Below, piece by piece: positions 38,853 through 46,078 of a DNA stretch of 46,120 nucleotides. Both the position numbers and the translations under genes were made by a program. The stretch is from DATEOR01 sp046733475 (GTDB taxonomy: Bacteria; Actinomycetota; Thermoleophilia; Gaiellales; Gaiellaceae), in NCBI GenBank assembly GCA_046733475.1, contig JBKPPF010000030.1:1-46120 (forward strand), in the 5' to 3' direction. The notes under the pieces were generated by a model. That model worked only from the letters and a program-made list of their open reading frames with translations. It searched no databases and had not been told where the DNA came from. Numbering within the stretch: position 1 is the first letter of the stretch; each line of letters opens with the position of its first letter.

Positions 38853-39287
38853 ATGAGCGAGACTACCGTCACCACGCCGAACGAGCTCGAGATCCGGGTC
38901 GAGCGGGTCTTCGGCGCGCCACGTGCGCACGTCTTCTCCGTCTGGACGAACCCGGAGCTGATCCCCGAATGGTGGGGAGACGGCACGGTCGTCGAAGAGA
39001 TGGACGTCCGCGCCGGCGGTGCCTACCGCTTCCGCACCGCGCACGGCGTCGTCGAGGGCGAGTTTCGGGAGGTCGAGCCACCGGAGCGCCTCGTGCAGAC
39101 GTTCCAGAACCACCTGCAGACGCTCGAGTTCGAGGATCTCGGTGAGCAGACGAAGCTGACGCAGACGATGCGCTTCGAGACGGCCGAGGAGCGCGACGCG
39201 ACGATGCAATACGGCGTCGAGGAGGGCGCGAAGTCGGGCTTCGCGCGGATCGACGCGCTGCTGGAGACAATCACCGCGAACCCATGA
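38853..39287 (+). CDS. SRPBCC/AHSA1-domain protein
   Basis: A 144-residue START-like protein of the AHSA1 (SRPBCC) family with a hydrophobic ligand cavity. Motifs are LEIRVERVFGAPRAHVFSVWTNPELIPEWWGDG near the N-terminus and GVVEGEFREVEPPERLVQTF in the middle, matching the family. Such genes commonly follow an ArsR regulator. The start ATG 38853 lies 2 nt after the DUF1801 stop, with GAGGATG-type spacing. The stop overlaps the next start by 4 nt (ATGA). Confidence 0.9.
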   Translation: MSETTVTTPNELEIRVERVFGAPRAHVFSVWTNPELIPEWWGDGTVVEEMDVRAGGAYRFRTAHGVVEGEFREVEPPERLVQTFQNHLQTLEFEDLGEQTKLTQTMRFETAEERDATMQYGVEEGAKSGFARIDALLETITANP

Positions 39288-39910
39288 AGCTGACGACCAC
39301 CACGCAGGTCTCCGTCGATGGAGTGATGCAGGGAAACGGCGGCGCGACGGATGAGGACCGCAGGAACGGATTCGAGCGCGGCGGATGGGCAAGGCCGCCC
39401 GAACCGCTCTTCGACGAGGAGGCAATGACGTGTGTCAACGAGATCTATCAGCGCGCCGGCGCGTTCCTGTTCGGCCGGCGGACCTACGAGCTCTTCGCCG
39501 GCTACTGGGGCGTGAGGAAGGATCTGGAGGACCCCATCGTGGGCGCATTGAACACGCGGCCCAAGTACGTCGCATCGACCACGCTCACCGACCCGCAGTG
39601 GGCGGACACAACCGTCCTCTCCGGTGACGTCGCGGCGGCGATAGCCGAACTGAAAGCAAAGCCGGGAGGAGAGCTACAGGTGCACGGAAGCGGCGCCCTG
39701 ACCCGGTGGCTGCTCGAGTCGGAGCTCGTCGACGAGATGAACCTGCTCATCGTCCCCGTGGTCGTCGGCCAGGGCACGCGGTTATTCCCCGACCCCGGCC
39801 CCGACATAGCGCTCGACCTGATCGACTCGCGAGCCTTCCCGAGGGGCGTCACGCTCCAGGTCTACCGCCCCGCCGGGCGTCCGCAGTACGCAACGGACAC
39901 CTCCGACTGA
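39284..39910 (+). CDS. Dihydrofolate reductase/RibD C-terminal domain family protein
   Basis: A 208-residue DHFR-like protein of the RibD_C group. Visible elements are TTTTQVSVDGVMQG, FLFGRRTYELFAGYW, NTRPKYVASTTL, ELQVHGSGALTRWLLESELVDEMNLLIVPVVVGQGTRLF; the last stretch is diagnostic of the family. These proteins are probable NADPH-dependent reductases of unknown substrate. The gene closes the ArsR operon. Its TGA (39908-39910) directly abuts the 3' end of the opposing tRNA-Thr with no terminator between. Confidence 0.9.
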   Translation: MKLTTTTQVSVDGVMQGNGGATDEDRRNGFERGGWARPPEPLFDEEAMTCVNEIYQRAGAFLFGRRTYELFAGYWGVRKDLEDPIVGALNTRPKYVASTTLTDPQWADTTVLSGDVAAAIAELKAKPGGELQVHGSGALTRWLLESELVDEMNLLIVPVVVGQGTRLFPDPGPDIALDLIDSRAFPRGVTLQVYRPAGRPQYATDTSD

Positions 39911-39983
39911 AGCCCTCTTCCGGACTCGAACCGGAGACCCCCTCCTTACCATGGAGGTGCTCTACCAACTGAGCTAAGAGGGC
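39911..39983 (-). tRNA. tRNA-Thr (GGT anticodon)
   Basis: A complete 73-nt cloverleaf on the minus strand. The acceptor stem pairs GCCCTCT with AGAGGGC; the D arm contains AGCTCAGTTGGTAGAGC; the anticodon stem CCTCC/GGAGG encloses the loop ATGGTAA, giving anticodon GGT; and the T arm is CCGGTTCGAGTCCGG. The discriminator base is U and CCA is not encoded. TACGAT (plus 39993-39998) lies 9 nt upstream of the 5' end as a possible -10 element. It faces the DHFR-like gene with no gap. Confidence 0.96.
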
Positions 39984-40057
39984 AGCGGAGCCATCGTAGC
40001 CGTTCGCCCTGGCGCCTTCCGTGTTTCGACGAGTCGGATCCCGGTAACCAAAGAGAC

Positions 40058-40186
40058 GTGCTGCGGAAGCTCCTCTGGACGGGTCTCTACGCGGGTATTG
40101 CGGCCGGCGCGACCGTCGTCGCCCGGACGCTCGCGTCGCGCATCTGGCGCGTCGCCACCGGCGAAGAGCCCCCTGTGAAGAAATGA
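40058..40186 (+). CDS. Small DUF4235-like membrane protein
   Basis: A 42-residue protein too short for most gene finders. It starts GTG 40058, has one hydrophobic segment (about residues 4-24, KLLWTGLYAGIAAGATVVART) and ends with IWRVATGEEPPVKK, the ATGEEPP ending seen in DUF4235 membrane proteins of actinobacteria. The TGA overlaps the next gene's start (ATGA), which strongly supports translation. It opens the small-membrane-protein operon at 40-41.2 kb. Confidence 0.75.
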   Translation: MLRKLLWTGLYAGIAAGATVVARTLASRIWRVATGEEPPVKK

Positions 40187-40530
40187 CCGTCGGCGACGCC
40201 ATTCTCGAGAGGGGAGCCGAGCGCCTCCAGGAGCTCTCCGATCGCGCGGCAGCGACGGGCGGTCCCGCGGCGAAACTCGCGGAACCACTCGCAGGAGACG
40301 CGGTACTGTTACGCCGTATGAAGCCGAGCCTCATCGCCGCTCGCCTCAGGGGCCAGGCGCCGACAGATCTCGAGCCCGGTTCCGGAGCGGTCGTCGCTCC
40401 GCCGGCTCCGAAGGCGAAACGTGGCGGGCGTGGGCCAAGCCCGTTTCTCGTGATCGGCGCAGCGCTCGCCGCGGGCATCGTCCTTGCGAAGGTGCTCGAT
40501 TGGAGGGGCCATGCCCATCCAAGAGACTGA
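40183..40530 (+). CDS. Hypothetical protein with C-terminal membrane segment
   Basis: A 115-residue protein of unknown family. The N-terminal half is soluble and helical (DAILERGAERLQELSDRAA), the middle contains Pro/Ala and basic residues (VVAPPAPKAKRGGRGPSP), and a hydrophobic segment FLVIGAALAAGIVLAKVLDW near the C-terminus probably anchors it. ATG 40183 overlaps the previous stop; the 3' end overlaps the holin-like gene by 20 nt. Its operon position suggests an envelope role. Confidence 0.75.
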   Translation: MTVGDAILERGAERLQELSDRAAATGGPAAKLAEPLAGDAVLLRRMKPSLIAARLRGQAPTDLEPGSGAVVAPPAPKAKRGGRGPSPFLVIGAALAAGIVLAKVLDWRGHAHPRD

Positions 40531-40906
40531 GCACGGCGTCGGCTCCGCGGCCAAGAACGTCGCTGAGCACGCCAGCACGCTCGCCCAGCTAGAGCTCGAG
40601 CTCGCCCTTCTCGAGGTCAAGCGCAAGGTCGCTGCCCTCGGCGTCGGGATCGGCATGTCGATCGCGGCCGGAGTCTTCGGGCTCTTCGCGCTCGGCTTCG
40701 GGCTCGCCGCCGCGGCGGTGGCGCTTGCGCTCGTCCTCCCGATGTGGGCCTCGCTCCTGATCGTCTGCGGCGCGCTCGTCCTTCTCGCCGTGATTCTTCT
40801 CTTCACCGGCCTCGGCGCGATCAAGAAGGGTGCGCCGCCGGTGCCGGAGCAAGCGATTCGAGAAGCCAAGCTGACGACGGAAGCGATTCGCAATGGCCGA
40901 AGCTAA
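40511..40906 (+). CDS. Phage holin family (DUF1469-like, Holin-X) membrane protein
   Basis: A 131-residue protein with an amphipathic N-terminal helix (STLAQLELELALLEVKRKVAAL) and two membrane segments, VGIGMSIAAGVFGLFALGFGL and ALVLPMWASLLIVCGALVLLAV. This matches the actinobacterial Holin-X/DUF1469 group, which is widespread in chromosomes and not evidence of a prophage. ATG 40511 has a GGAGGGG ribosome-binding site inside the previous gene. It overlaps the DUF3618 gene by 14 nt. Confidence 0.85.
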   Translation: MPIQETEHGVGSAAKNVAEHASTLAQLELELALLEVKRKVAALGVGIGMSIAAGVFGLFALGFGLAAAAVALALVLPMWASLLIVCGALVLLAVILLFTGLGAIKKGAPPVPEQAIREAKLTTEAIRNGRS

Positions 40907-41168
40907 CGACCGTTCCACGGAAGATGTCCGCCGGGACATCGCGACCGAGCGCGACCAGCTCGCGGGCGCCGTCGAGGACCTCCGCACCGGCATCGGCGAG
41001 GCGGCCGATCTCCGCGGGAAGCTTCCGCTCATTGCCGCGAGCGCGCTCGGGGCAGGCTTCGTCCTCGCGGGCGGGGTGGGGGCGACGATGCGTTTCGCCG
41101 CGCGGCGCGGGCGCGAGGGACGCGAGCGCGTGAAGCTCGGCCGCTTCTCCCTGGTAGACAAGTCTTAA
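40893..41168 (+). CDS. DUF3618 protein
   Basis: A 91-residue protein of the DUF3618 type: the N-terminal STEDVRRDIATERDQLAGAVEDLRTGIGEA is the conserved helical signature (R-DI-R-L-V--L), followed by a membrane segment LPLIAASALGAGFVLAGGVGA. Such proteins are found next to Holin-X genes in actinobacteria; the role is unknown. It ends the operon, followed 20 nt later by a strong terminator. Confidence 0.87.
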   Translation: MAEANDRSTEDVRRDIATERDQLAGAVEDLRTGIGEAADLRGKLPLIAASALGAGFVLAGGVGATMRFAARRGREGRERVKLGRFSLVDKS

Positions 41169-41188
41169 CCGGCCCGACGTGGGGTTTG

Positions 41189-41226
41189 TGCGGGGCGGGC
41201 GAAAACCCGCCCCGCACTGTTTCTCC
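41189..41226. terminator. Strong bidirectional rho-independent terminator
   Basis: A perfect 12-bp stem, GTGCGGGGCGGG (41189-41200) with CCCGCCCCGCAC (41207-41218), encloses the loop CGAAAA and is followed by TGTTTCTCCTTT. It ends the plus-strand small-membrane-protein operon and can also serve the minus-strand BON gene, whose stop lies 2 nt beyond. Confidence 0.85.
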
Positions 41227-41227
41227 T

Positions 41228-41686
41228 TTAGCGCTGCGTCGTCGGCGCGGGCGTGCCCGGCGTGTGGAGGAGGTTCTCGACCTCACGCACGCCGTGAATC
41301 TTCCGGGCCGACTTCCCGAGCGTTTCGGCGAGGCCCTCGTCCGCGACCTGGCCGCGGAGATAGACGACGCCGTTCTCCGCGTTGACGTTGATGTCGCCCT
41401 TGGGGACATCGGCGGCGCGGAAGAGCTCGGTCTCAACCTTGTGGGCGAGAGTCGCGTCGTCGGGCTCTTCCTTCGACCGCTCCTTGAGGTGAACGGCCTT
41501 CTGGGTGACACCGTAGGCCTGCGACTTGGCTGCCTGTCCGGCGCGGCCGGCCCTGCGGCCCGTCCGGCGGAAGAAGGCGAGCACACGGCCGCGGGTCACG
41601 CTCCGTCGGCGATTGCCCGCCTCGGGATCGAAGAAATATGCAAGCGCCGCACCCATTGCAGCGCCAAGAGCGAATAGTCGCTTCAT
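41228..41686 (-). CDS. BON-domain protein
   Basis: A 152-residue protein with an N-terminal hydrophobic segment (KRLFALGAAMGAALAYFFDPEAG, the FDPEAGNRRR motif seen in membrane-linked BON proteins), a basic linker, and one BON domain from about residue 78: ATLAHKVETELFRAADVPKGDINVNAENGVVYLRGQVADEGLAETL. BON domains bind phospholipids or act in osmotic stress. ATG 41686 has a GAGGGGG ribosome-binding site. It faces the small-membrane operon across the terminator. Confidence 0.9.
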   Translation of the reverse strand: MKRLFALGAAMGAALAYFFDPEAGNRRRSVTRGRVLAFFRRTGRRAGRAGQAAKSQAYGVTQKAVHLKERSKEEPDDATLAHKVETELFRAADVPKGDINVNAENGVVYLRGQVADEGLAETLGKSARKIHGVREVENLLHTPGTPAPTTQR

Positions 41687-41744
41687 CAGTCCCCCTCGGT
41701 TGCTCTCAGACCTCTACCCGGGAGCGGGTCGGACAAACGAGGGG

Positions 41745-42050
41745 TCAGGGCCTGTGAACGAAGGTGAGCTCCCCGTCGACCCAGACGGGACGCTCGCCGT
41801 TCATGATCGGGTGTCCCGTGACGATGGCGTAGCGGTTTTCCATCTCGCGCAGGTCGCGGAACTGCTCGATCGAGAGCTGCACGGTGCTCCGGCACTCGGG
41901 GTCGAGGCACTCGCAGAGGAAGGGAATCGCGCGCGTATCGTCCACGACATCTCGGACCGCCGCGAGAAGCCGCTCGTTGGCCCGGCGGGCCACGTCCTGG
42001 TTCACGCGCGGTGTCCGTTCCGCGTACACGGCCGTGGATCTACCCCTCAT
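41745..42050 (-). CDS. Conserved hypothetical protein with cysteine motif
   Basis: A 101-residue protein with FLCECLDPECRSTVQLSIEQF, a CxC-x4-C pattern, followed by DLREMENRYAIVTGH. I recall a similar short actinobacterial family with the same cysteines and a closing GH, which may bind zinc; I cannot name it with certainty. The N-terminus is helical (ANERLLAAVRDVVDD). ATG 42050 is divergent from the DUF6197-like gene. The function is unknown. Confidence 0.75.
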   Translation of the reverse strand: MRGRSTAVYAERTPRVNQDVARRANERLLAAVRDVVDDTRAIPFLCECLDPECRSTVQLSIEQFRDLREMENRYAIVTGHPIMNGERPVWVDGELTFVHRP

Positions 42051-42155
42051 CGGTTTCTTGAATCGCCGGAACGTAGGCCCGATACACCCCTCGATACCGA
42101 ACGACCCGCTGGGGCGCTGCGCTAGCTTTGACTGCCTAACAGGGGGTTTGAGCCG

Positions 42156-42596
42156 ATGACGCTGGGGGTCTCACGCGACGTCGTTGCAACCGCGGAGAGC
42201 ATGCTCGCGGATGCTCATGAGCTTGTGCTGAGCGGGTGGTGCCAGGGGTCGACAGCGCAGGACGCTGAAGGACGAAGCATCGAGCCATCGAGCGCCTTCG
42301 CCCGGCGCTGGTCCGCGCCCGGTGCGCTCGAGCGAGTCTGGCGTCGGACGGCCGACGGGGGGGAAGGCGTTCTGGAGGCCTATGAACGGGCGTCCCTCGC
42401 GTTGGCGGCCGCAGTTCGCGACGTGCCGCAGCGCTGGAACGACGCCGCGGACCGGCGTCTCGACGAGGTGCTGGACGCATTCGCGCTCGCAGCGGACAGG
42501 CTTCGCCCGGCTGTCTGTTCGCCACTCGAGCCCGTCGAGGACTTCATCGAAGAGACGCATCGCGGGGACGGTCCCGCCCTCTTCGTCGCGGACTAG
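42156..42596 (+). CDS. DUF6197-like hypothetical protein
   Basis: A 146-residue protein with AHELVLSGWCQGSTAQDAEGR near the N-terminus, RWSAPGALERVW, AYERASLALAAAV and RWNDAADRRLDEVLDAFALA, a pattern resembling the DUF6197 family of actinobacteria and phages. No catalytic motif is evident. ATG 42156 has AGGGGGT about 10 nt upstream. The gap before it (42051-42155) holds TAGCTT at 42122-42127, a possible -10 element. Confidence 0.75.
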   Translation: MTLGVSRDVVATAESMLADAHELVLSGWCQGSTAQDAEGRSIEPSSAFARRWSAPGALERVWRRTADGGEGVLEAYERASLALAAAVRDVPQRWNDAADRRLDEVLDAFALAADRLRPAVCSPLEPVEDFIEETHRGDGPALFVAD

Positions 42597-42640
42597 CCGC
42601 CGCCGGGCTTCCGCGCTACGCTCAGCCCGAAAGGAGCCTC

Positions 42641-42946
42641 ATGACCGAGTGCCGCCGCTGCGCCGAAGAGGTCGACCGCGCGTTTCGCTACTGCCCGTGG
42701 TGCGGGGCCCCGCTGCGGATGAAGGTCACCGAGCTCTTCGGGGGCGCCGACGGCAAGGCCCTCCGAGTCTCCCGCTACTTCGGCGACCAAGACGAGGAGC
42801 CCCAGGTCCGCGTCAGCGTCTGGAGCGAGGCACTCGGAAGGCACCTGCGGGCCGACGCCGCAGTCTCCCTCACCGAGGACGAGGCAGAGCGGCTGGCTCG
42901 GTTCCTCGCGGATGTCCCGGCTCCGGACGAAGCACAAACTTTGTAG
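42641..42946 (+). CDS. Small zinc-ribbon protein
   Basis: A 101-residue protein starting MTECRRCAEEVDRAFRYCPWCGAPLRM, a classical zinc-ribbon (two CxxC knuckles), followed by a strand-rich domain and DAAVSLTEDEAERLARFLAD. Proteins of this build often bind nucleic acid or regulate enzymes, but nothing here decides. ATG 42641 has AAAGGAG upstream, and TACGCT at 42617-42622 is a plausible -10 element giving a leader of about 12 nt. Confidence 0.83.
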   Translation: MTECRRCAEEVDRAFRYCPWCGAPLRMKVTELFGGADGKALRVSRYFGDQDEEPQVRVSVWSEALGRHLRADAAVSLTEDEAERLARFLADVPAPDEAQTL

Positions 42947-42952
42947 ACACGG

Positions 42953-42981
42953 TTGGCCTTCCTCGAGGGCTGCGCTACTCT
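42953..42981 (+). promoter_or_regulatory. Sigma70-type promoter of the metalloprotease gene
   Basis: TTGGCC (42953-42958), a 17-nt spacer and TACTCT (42976-42981) lie upstream of ATG 43019. The leader would be about 30 nt and contains GGGAGAGGAG as ribosome-binding site. Confidence 0.55.
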
Positions 42982-43018
42982 CGGGCGCCTCAGGGACTTT
43001 CTAGGGAGAGGAGAACGA

Positions 43019-43975
43019 ATGCGAAGGAGCATGCTGCGGCGTTGGCCCGCCCGGACCGGCCTAGCCGCTCTGCTCGTGGTCGTCGCGTCCATGTTCGCGG
43101 CCACGGCGAACGCGGGACGGACGAGTGTCCTCACGGGCGCGCCCTATTCGCCGGAGTGCGGCGTTGGAACGAGCTTCCTCGACTCGCTTGCCGCTCGAGG
43201 CGGCGGCGCCCGCGGCGAAGGCCGCGAGCCGAACCTGAACGAGGTGCTCGAAGAGGTTCCGGCCGGCCAGGAGCCGAGTACGGTGAACTTCGACACCACG
43301 ATTCCGGTCTATATCCACGTCATCCGCACGGGCACGGCGGTCGAGCAGGGGAACGTGCCGAATTCGTGGATCCGCAAGCAGATCGACGTGCTCAACCTGA
43401 GCTACGGGGGCTTCTACGGCGGCGTCGACACCGGCTTCCGCTTCGAGCTCGCCGACGTCGACCGCACGACGAACTCGAAGTGGTTCACCATGACGCCGGG
43501 TGGGGCCGACGAGTACAAGGCGAAGCGGGCGCTCCGTGAGGGAGGGTCGAATGCGCTGAACATCTACACGGTGGACGGCGGCGCCTACCTCGGCTGGGCC
43601 TACTTCCCGTCGTCCTACGACAACCAACCGTGGATCGACGGTGTCATCATCGCCTTCGGCTCGATGCCCGGCAGCACGATTCCCGGCTTCGGAAACTACA
43701 ACTTGGGTTTCACCGCCACGCACGAGTCCGGCCACTGGCTCGGCCTCTACCACACGTTCCAGGGCGGCTGTAACGCCAAGGGCGACTATGTCTCCGATAC
43801 GCCTGCCGAGAAGGGGCCCGCATTCGGGTGCCAGGTCGGCCGGGACACCTGCCTCGAAGCGGGACTCGATCCGATCCACAACTTCATGGACTACTCGGAC
43901 GATCCCTGCTACTTCGAGTTCACCGCCGGCCAGGCCGAGCGGATGCAGGAGCAGTACCTCTTCTTCCGCGCCTAG
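43019..43975 (+). CDS. Secreted zinc metalloprotease, pappalysin-like (M43 type)
   Basis: A 318-residue exported protease. The N-terminus has basic residues, a hydrophobic core (LAALLVVVASMFAATANA) and a plausible cut after ANA. The zinc site is HESGHWLGLYHTF, the extended HExxHxxGxxH metzincin motif, and the Met-turn is NFMDYSDDPCY. Upstream, the strand YIHVIRTGTA and the DVLNLSYGGFYGGVDTGFRFELA segment match M43 cytophagalysin/pappalysin proteins. It should act outside the cell, substrate unknown. The gene is followed by a hairpin terminator. Confidence 0.93.
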   Translation: MRRSMLRRWPARTGLAALLVVVASMFAATANAGRTSVLTGAPYSPECGVGTSFLDSLAARGGGARGEGREPNLNEVLEEVPAGQEPSTVNFDTTIPVYIHVIRTGTAVEQGNVPNSWIRKQIDVLNLSYGGFYGGVDTGFRFELADVDRTTNSKWFTMTPGGADEYKAKRALREGGSNALNIYTVDGGAYLGWAYFPSSYDNQPWIDGVIIAFGSMPGSTIPGFGNYNLGFTATHESGHWLGLYHTFQGGCNAKGDYVSDTPAEKGPAFGCQVGRDTCLEAGLDPIHNFMDYSDDPCYFEFTAGQAERMQEQYLFFRA

Positions 43976-43992
43976 CGGAAGTGTCCAAGCGG

Positions 43993-44024
43993 GAAGCGGG
44001 CCGGCCCGGAAGCCGGCCCGCTTC
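43993..44024. terminator. Hairpin terminator between convergent genes
   Basis: A perfect 13-bp stem pairs GAAGCGGGCCGGC (43993-44005) with GCCGGCCCGCTTC (44012-44024) around the loop CCGGAA. No long T-run follows on either strand, so it is a GC-rich hairpin that could stop transcription from both sides. It lies between the metalloprotease and the minus-strand secreted protein. Confidence 0.6.
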
Positions 44025-44032
44025 GCGTCTGG

Positions 44033-44533
44033 CTACGAGCAGTTCTGCGTCCCGGCCTGGAAGACCAGGTTCACGGCTCCCGCGTGGAGGGTGATCGTCG
44101 CACCGGTGGGGGACCGCCACTGGAGATCGAAGCGGTGGTCGTCGTCGGCCTCGAACGGGCCCGTGTTCGCCACGAACGTGTAGGTCACGGATTCCTTGCC
44201 GTTCGGGACGAAGCGGACGATGCCCGGCTTCATGGGCGCCTCCGGTACGCCGTCGATCACGGCGCGGAACCGCACGGGCCCGCCGCTCACGGTGAGCGTC
44301 GCCGTTTCGCTCACCTCTCGCACCGTGCAGCGGGTGATGCCGAGGCCGGGAACGTTGTGCCATCCGGTCCCCGAGATCGAGCCCCCACTCGTCGTCCACT
44401 TGGCGGACTGGCGCTCGGTGGCCCCGTTGAAGTTGTGATTCGCCGCGAAGACCGCGACGGGCGCGGCCACGACGAGGAGCGAGACCCCGAGGAAAAGAAA
44501 AAGTCGGCGTCTCGCGCGAAGCAATCGAATCAC
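44033..44533 (-). CDS. Secreted hypothetical protein with beta-rich domain
   Basis: A 166-residue protein. The N-terminus is arginine-rich (VIRLLRARRRLF), then LFLGVSLLVVAAPVAVFAANHNF, a signal peptide cut after AVFA. The mature part is beta-strand rich (SETATLTVSGGPVRFRAVIDG, VTYTFVANTG, ATITLHAGAVNLVF) and ends in CS; a single Cys near CTVRE may pair with it. No family is recognised. GTG 44533 has AAGGAGG just upstream on the minus strand; longer in-frame starts lack a good ribosome-binding site. Confidence 0.78.
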   Translation of the reverse strand: MIRLLRARRRLFLFLGVSLLVVAAPVAVFAANHNFNGATERQSAKWTTSGGSISGTGWHNVPGLGITRCTVREVSETATLTVSGGPVRFRAVIDGVPEAPMKPGIVRFVPNGKESVTYTFVANTGPFEADDDHRFDLQWRSPTGATITLHAGAVNLVFQAGTQNCS

Positions 44534-44581
44534 GAGCCTCCTTCCGTCGTTTGTCCTGATGCTTGAGCATGACGGACCCAT

Positions 44582-46078
44582 GTGCTTACCTCTATCTCGT
44601 TGCGTTCGGCACAAGTACAGCGTCGGTTCGGGCTTGCTGCGGCGCTCACGGCGGCAGCGCTCGCTCTGCCTGCCTCTTCGTACAGCAGCGGCTTCAACGG
44701 ATGGATTGCGGTGACCACGAACGGCTTCCCTACGCGGACCGTTCTGGTGTCCCCCGACGGAGAGACCCAGGCGCCGCTTTTCAAGCATCCGAGCATCGAC
44801 TTCAGTCCAGCGTGGTCACAGGGCGGCAGGAAGATCGTCTTCGTCAGCACGCGGGACGGCAATCCCGAGATCTACGTGATGAATGCGGACCGGAGCAACC
44901 AGACGCGTTTGACGACTCACGAGGGCAGCGACACGATCCCGTCCTTTACTGCCGATGGAGCGCAGATCGAGTTCATCCGCGAGACGAATGGGACGCGGGA
45001 GATCTTCATCATGGACGCCGACGGAAGCGACCAGCATGCGCTCGGCGACTTCACTGGGTCGTATCCGTCCTGGTCGCCTGACGGGACGAAGCTCGTTTAC
45101 GCCGCGTTCAACCCCGGAACCGACTACGACATCTGGGTGTCCGATCCGGACGGCTCGAACGCGGTCGACATCTCCGAGCTCGCGGGCTTCGAGTCGGTTC
45201 CGCACTGGAGCGCCGATGGAACCACGGTCGCCTTCAACTCGGCAGCGGGCGTCCAGAGCGCCCCGGCCGACGGGAGTGCAGGTCCCGTCCAGTTCTCCTT
45301 CGGCGGCATCAATCCGCCGCTTCCGATCTTCGCCCCTGACGGAGCGGCCATCGCGTACGGGATCGACGACGTCATCTGGCTGCTGAATGCGGACGGGACC
45401 GGGAAAAAGCTCGTCAAAGAGAGCGCCTCCGTGTCGTCGGCCGTGCCACTCGCCTGGCAGTCCACATGGGTGAGCATCGATCCCGTTTCGCCCACGATCA
45501 TCGACTACGGCGACAAGGTGCCCATGACCCTTAGCCTCTTCTACGGGGACGCGACCGACAACGACGTCGTCTCGCTCTATCGGGAGACGGACGGACCCGA
45601 CGTCATCGTGAATCAGGGAGTGGTGGATTCGGAAGGCAAGGTCTCCTTCGTCGTCCGCCCATCGGCGAAGACGAGCTATGTCGCCAAGTGGGAAGGCGAT
45701 GCCGCCCATACGGCATCGACGAGTGCGGTGCCGGTTCTGATTCAGGTTCACGCGCGGGCGCTCGTATACCTCTCGCACGCGTACGGACGGGACGGGCGGT
45801 TCCGCCTCTATCACGCTGGCCGGCCCGTGCCGATCACCGGAACGGTGCGGCCGAAGCACACGCACACGTACATCTCCTTCCTCGTCGAGCGGAAGCTCAA
45901 CAGCGGCAAGTGGCGCTACGAGACCTCCGGCAACTTCGGCCTCCGAGACCAGGGCGCGGTGACCGTCGCCTTCTATACCCAGTCGATCGAGAAGTACCGC
46001 GTCCGCACGTCGTTCCGCGGAGACAAGGACCACCTCAAGGACGTGTCGCCCTGGGCGTACTTCCGGACGACGAACTAG
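44582..46078 (+). CDS. Secreted TolB-like beta-propeller protein
   Basis: A 498-residue protein with a signal-like N-terminus (RRFGLAAALTAAALALPASSYS). The next 260 residues contain repeated PD40/TolB-type blades of the form xxxWSQGGRKIVFVSTRDGNPEIYVMNADRSN, PSWSPDGTKLVYAAF and PHWSADGTTVAFNS, then a second part with strand-rich modules (RFRLYHAGRPVPITG). These are binding or scaffold proteins rather than enzymes. The start GTG 44582 is divergent from the preceding gene; no clear ribosome-binding site is visible. It ends 42 nt before the window edge. Confidence 0.88.
   Translation: MLTSISLRSAQVQRRFGLAAALTAAALALPASSYSSGFNGWIAVTTNGFPTRTVLVSPDGETQAPLFKHPSIDFSPAWSQGGRKIVFVSTRDGNPEIYVMNADRSNQTRLTTHEGSDTIPSFTADGAQIEFIRETNGTREIFIMDADGSDQHALGDFTGSYPSWSPDGTKLVYAAFNPGTDYDIWVSDPDGSNAVDISELAGFESVPHWSADGTTVAFNSAAGVQSAPADGSAGPVQFSFGGINPPLPIFAPDGAAIAYGIDDVIWLLNADGTGKKLVKESASVSSAVPLAWQSTWVSIDPVSPTIIDYGDKVPMTLSLFYGDATDNDVVSLYRETDGPDVIVNQGVVDSEGKVSFVVRPSAKTSYVAKWEGDAAHTASTSAVPVLIQVHARALVYLSHAYGRDGRFRLYHAGRPVPITGTVRPKHTHTYISFLVERKLNSGKWRYETSGNFGLRDQGAVTVAFYTQSIEKYRVRTSFRGDKDHLKDVSPWAYFRTTN

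Noticed and set aside
40511..40906. Holin-like protein as sign of a prophage
   Set aside because: No lysin, portal, terminase, integrase or other phage gene nearby; Holin-X proteins are ordinary chromosomal proteins in actinobacteria.
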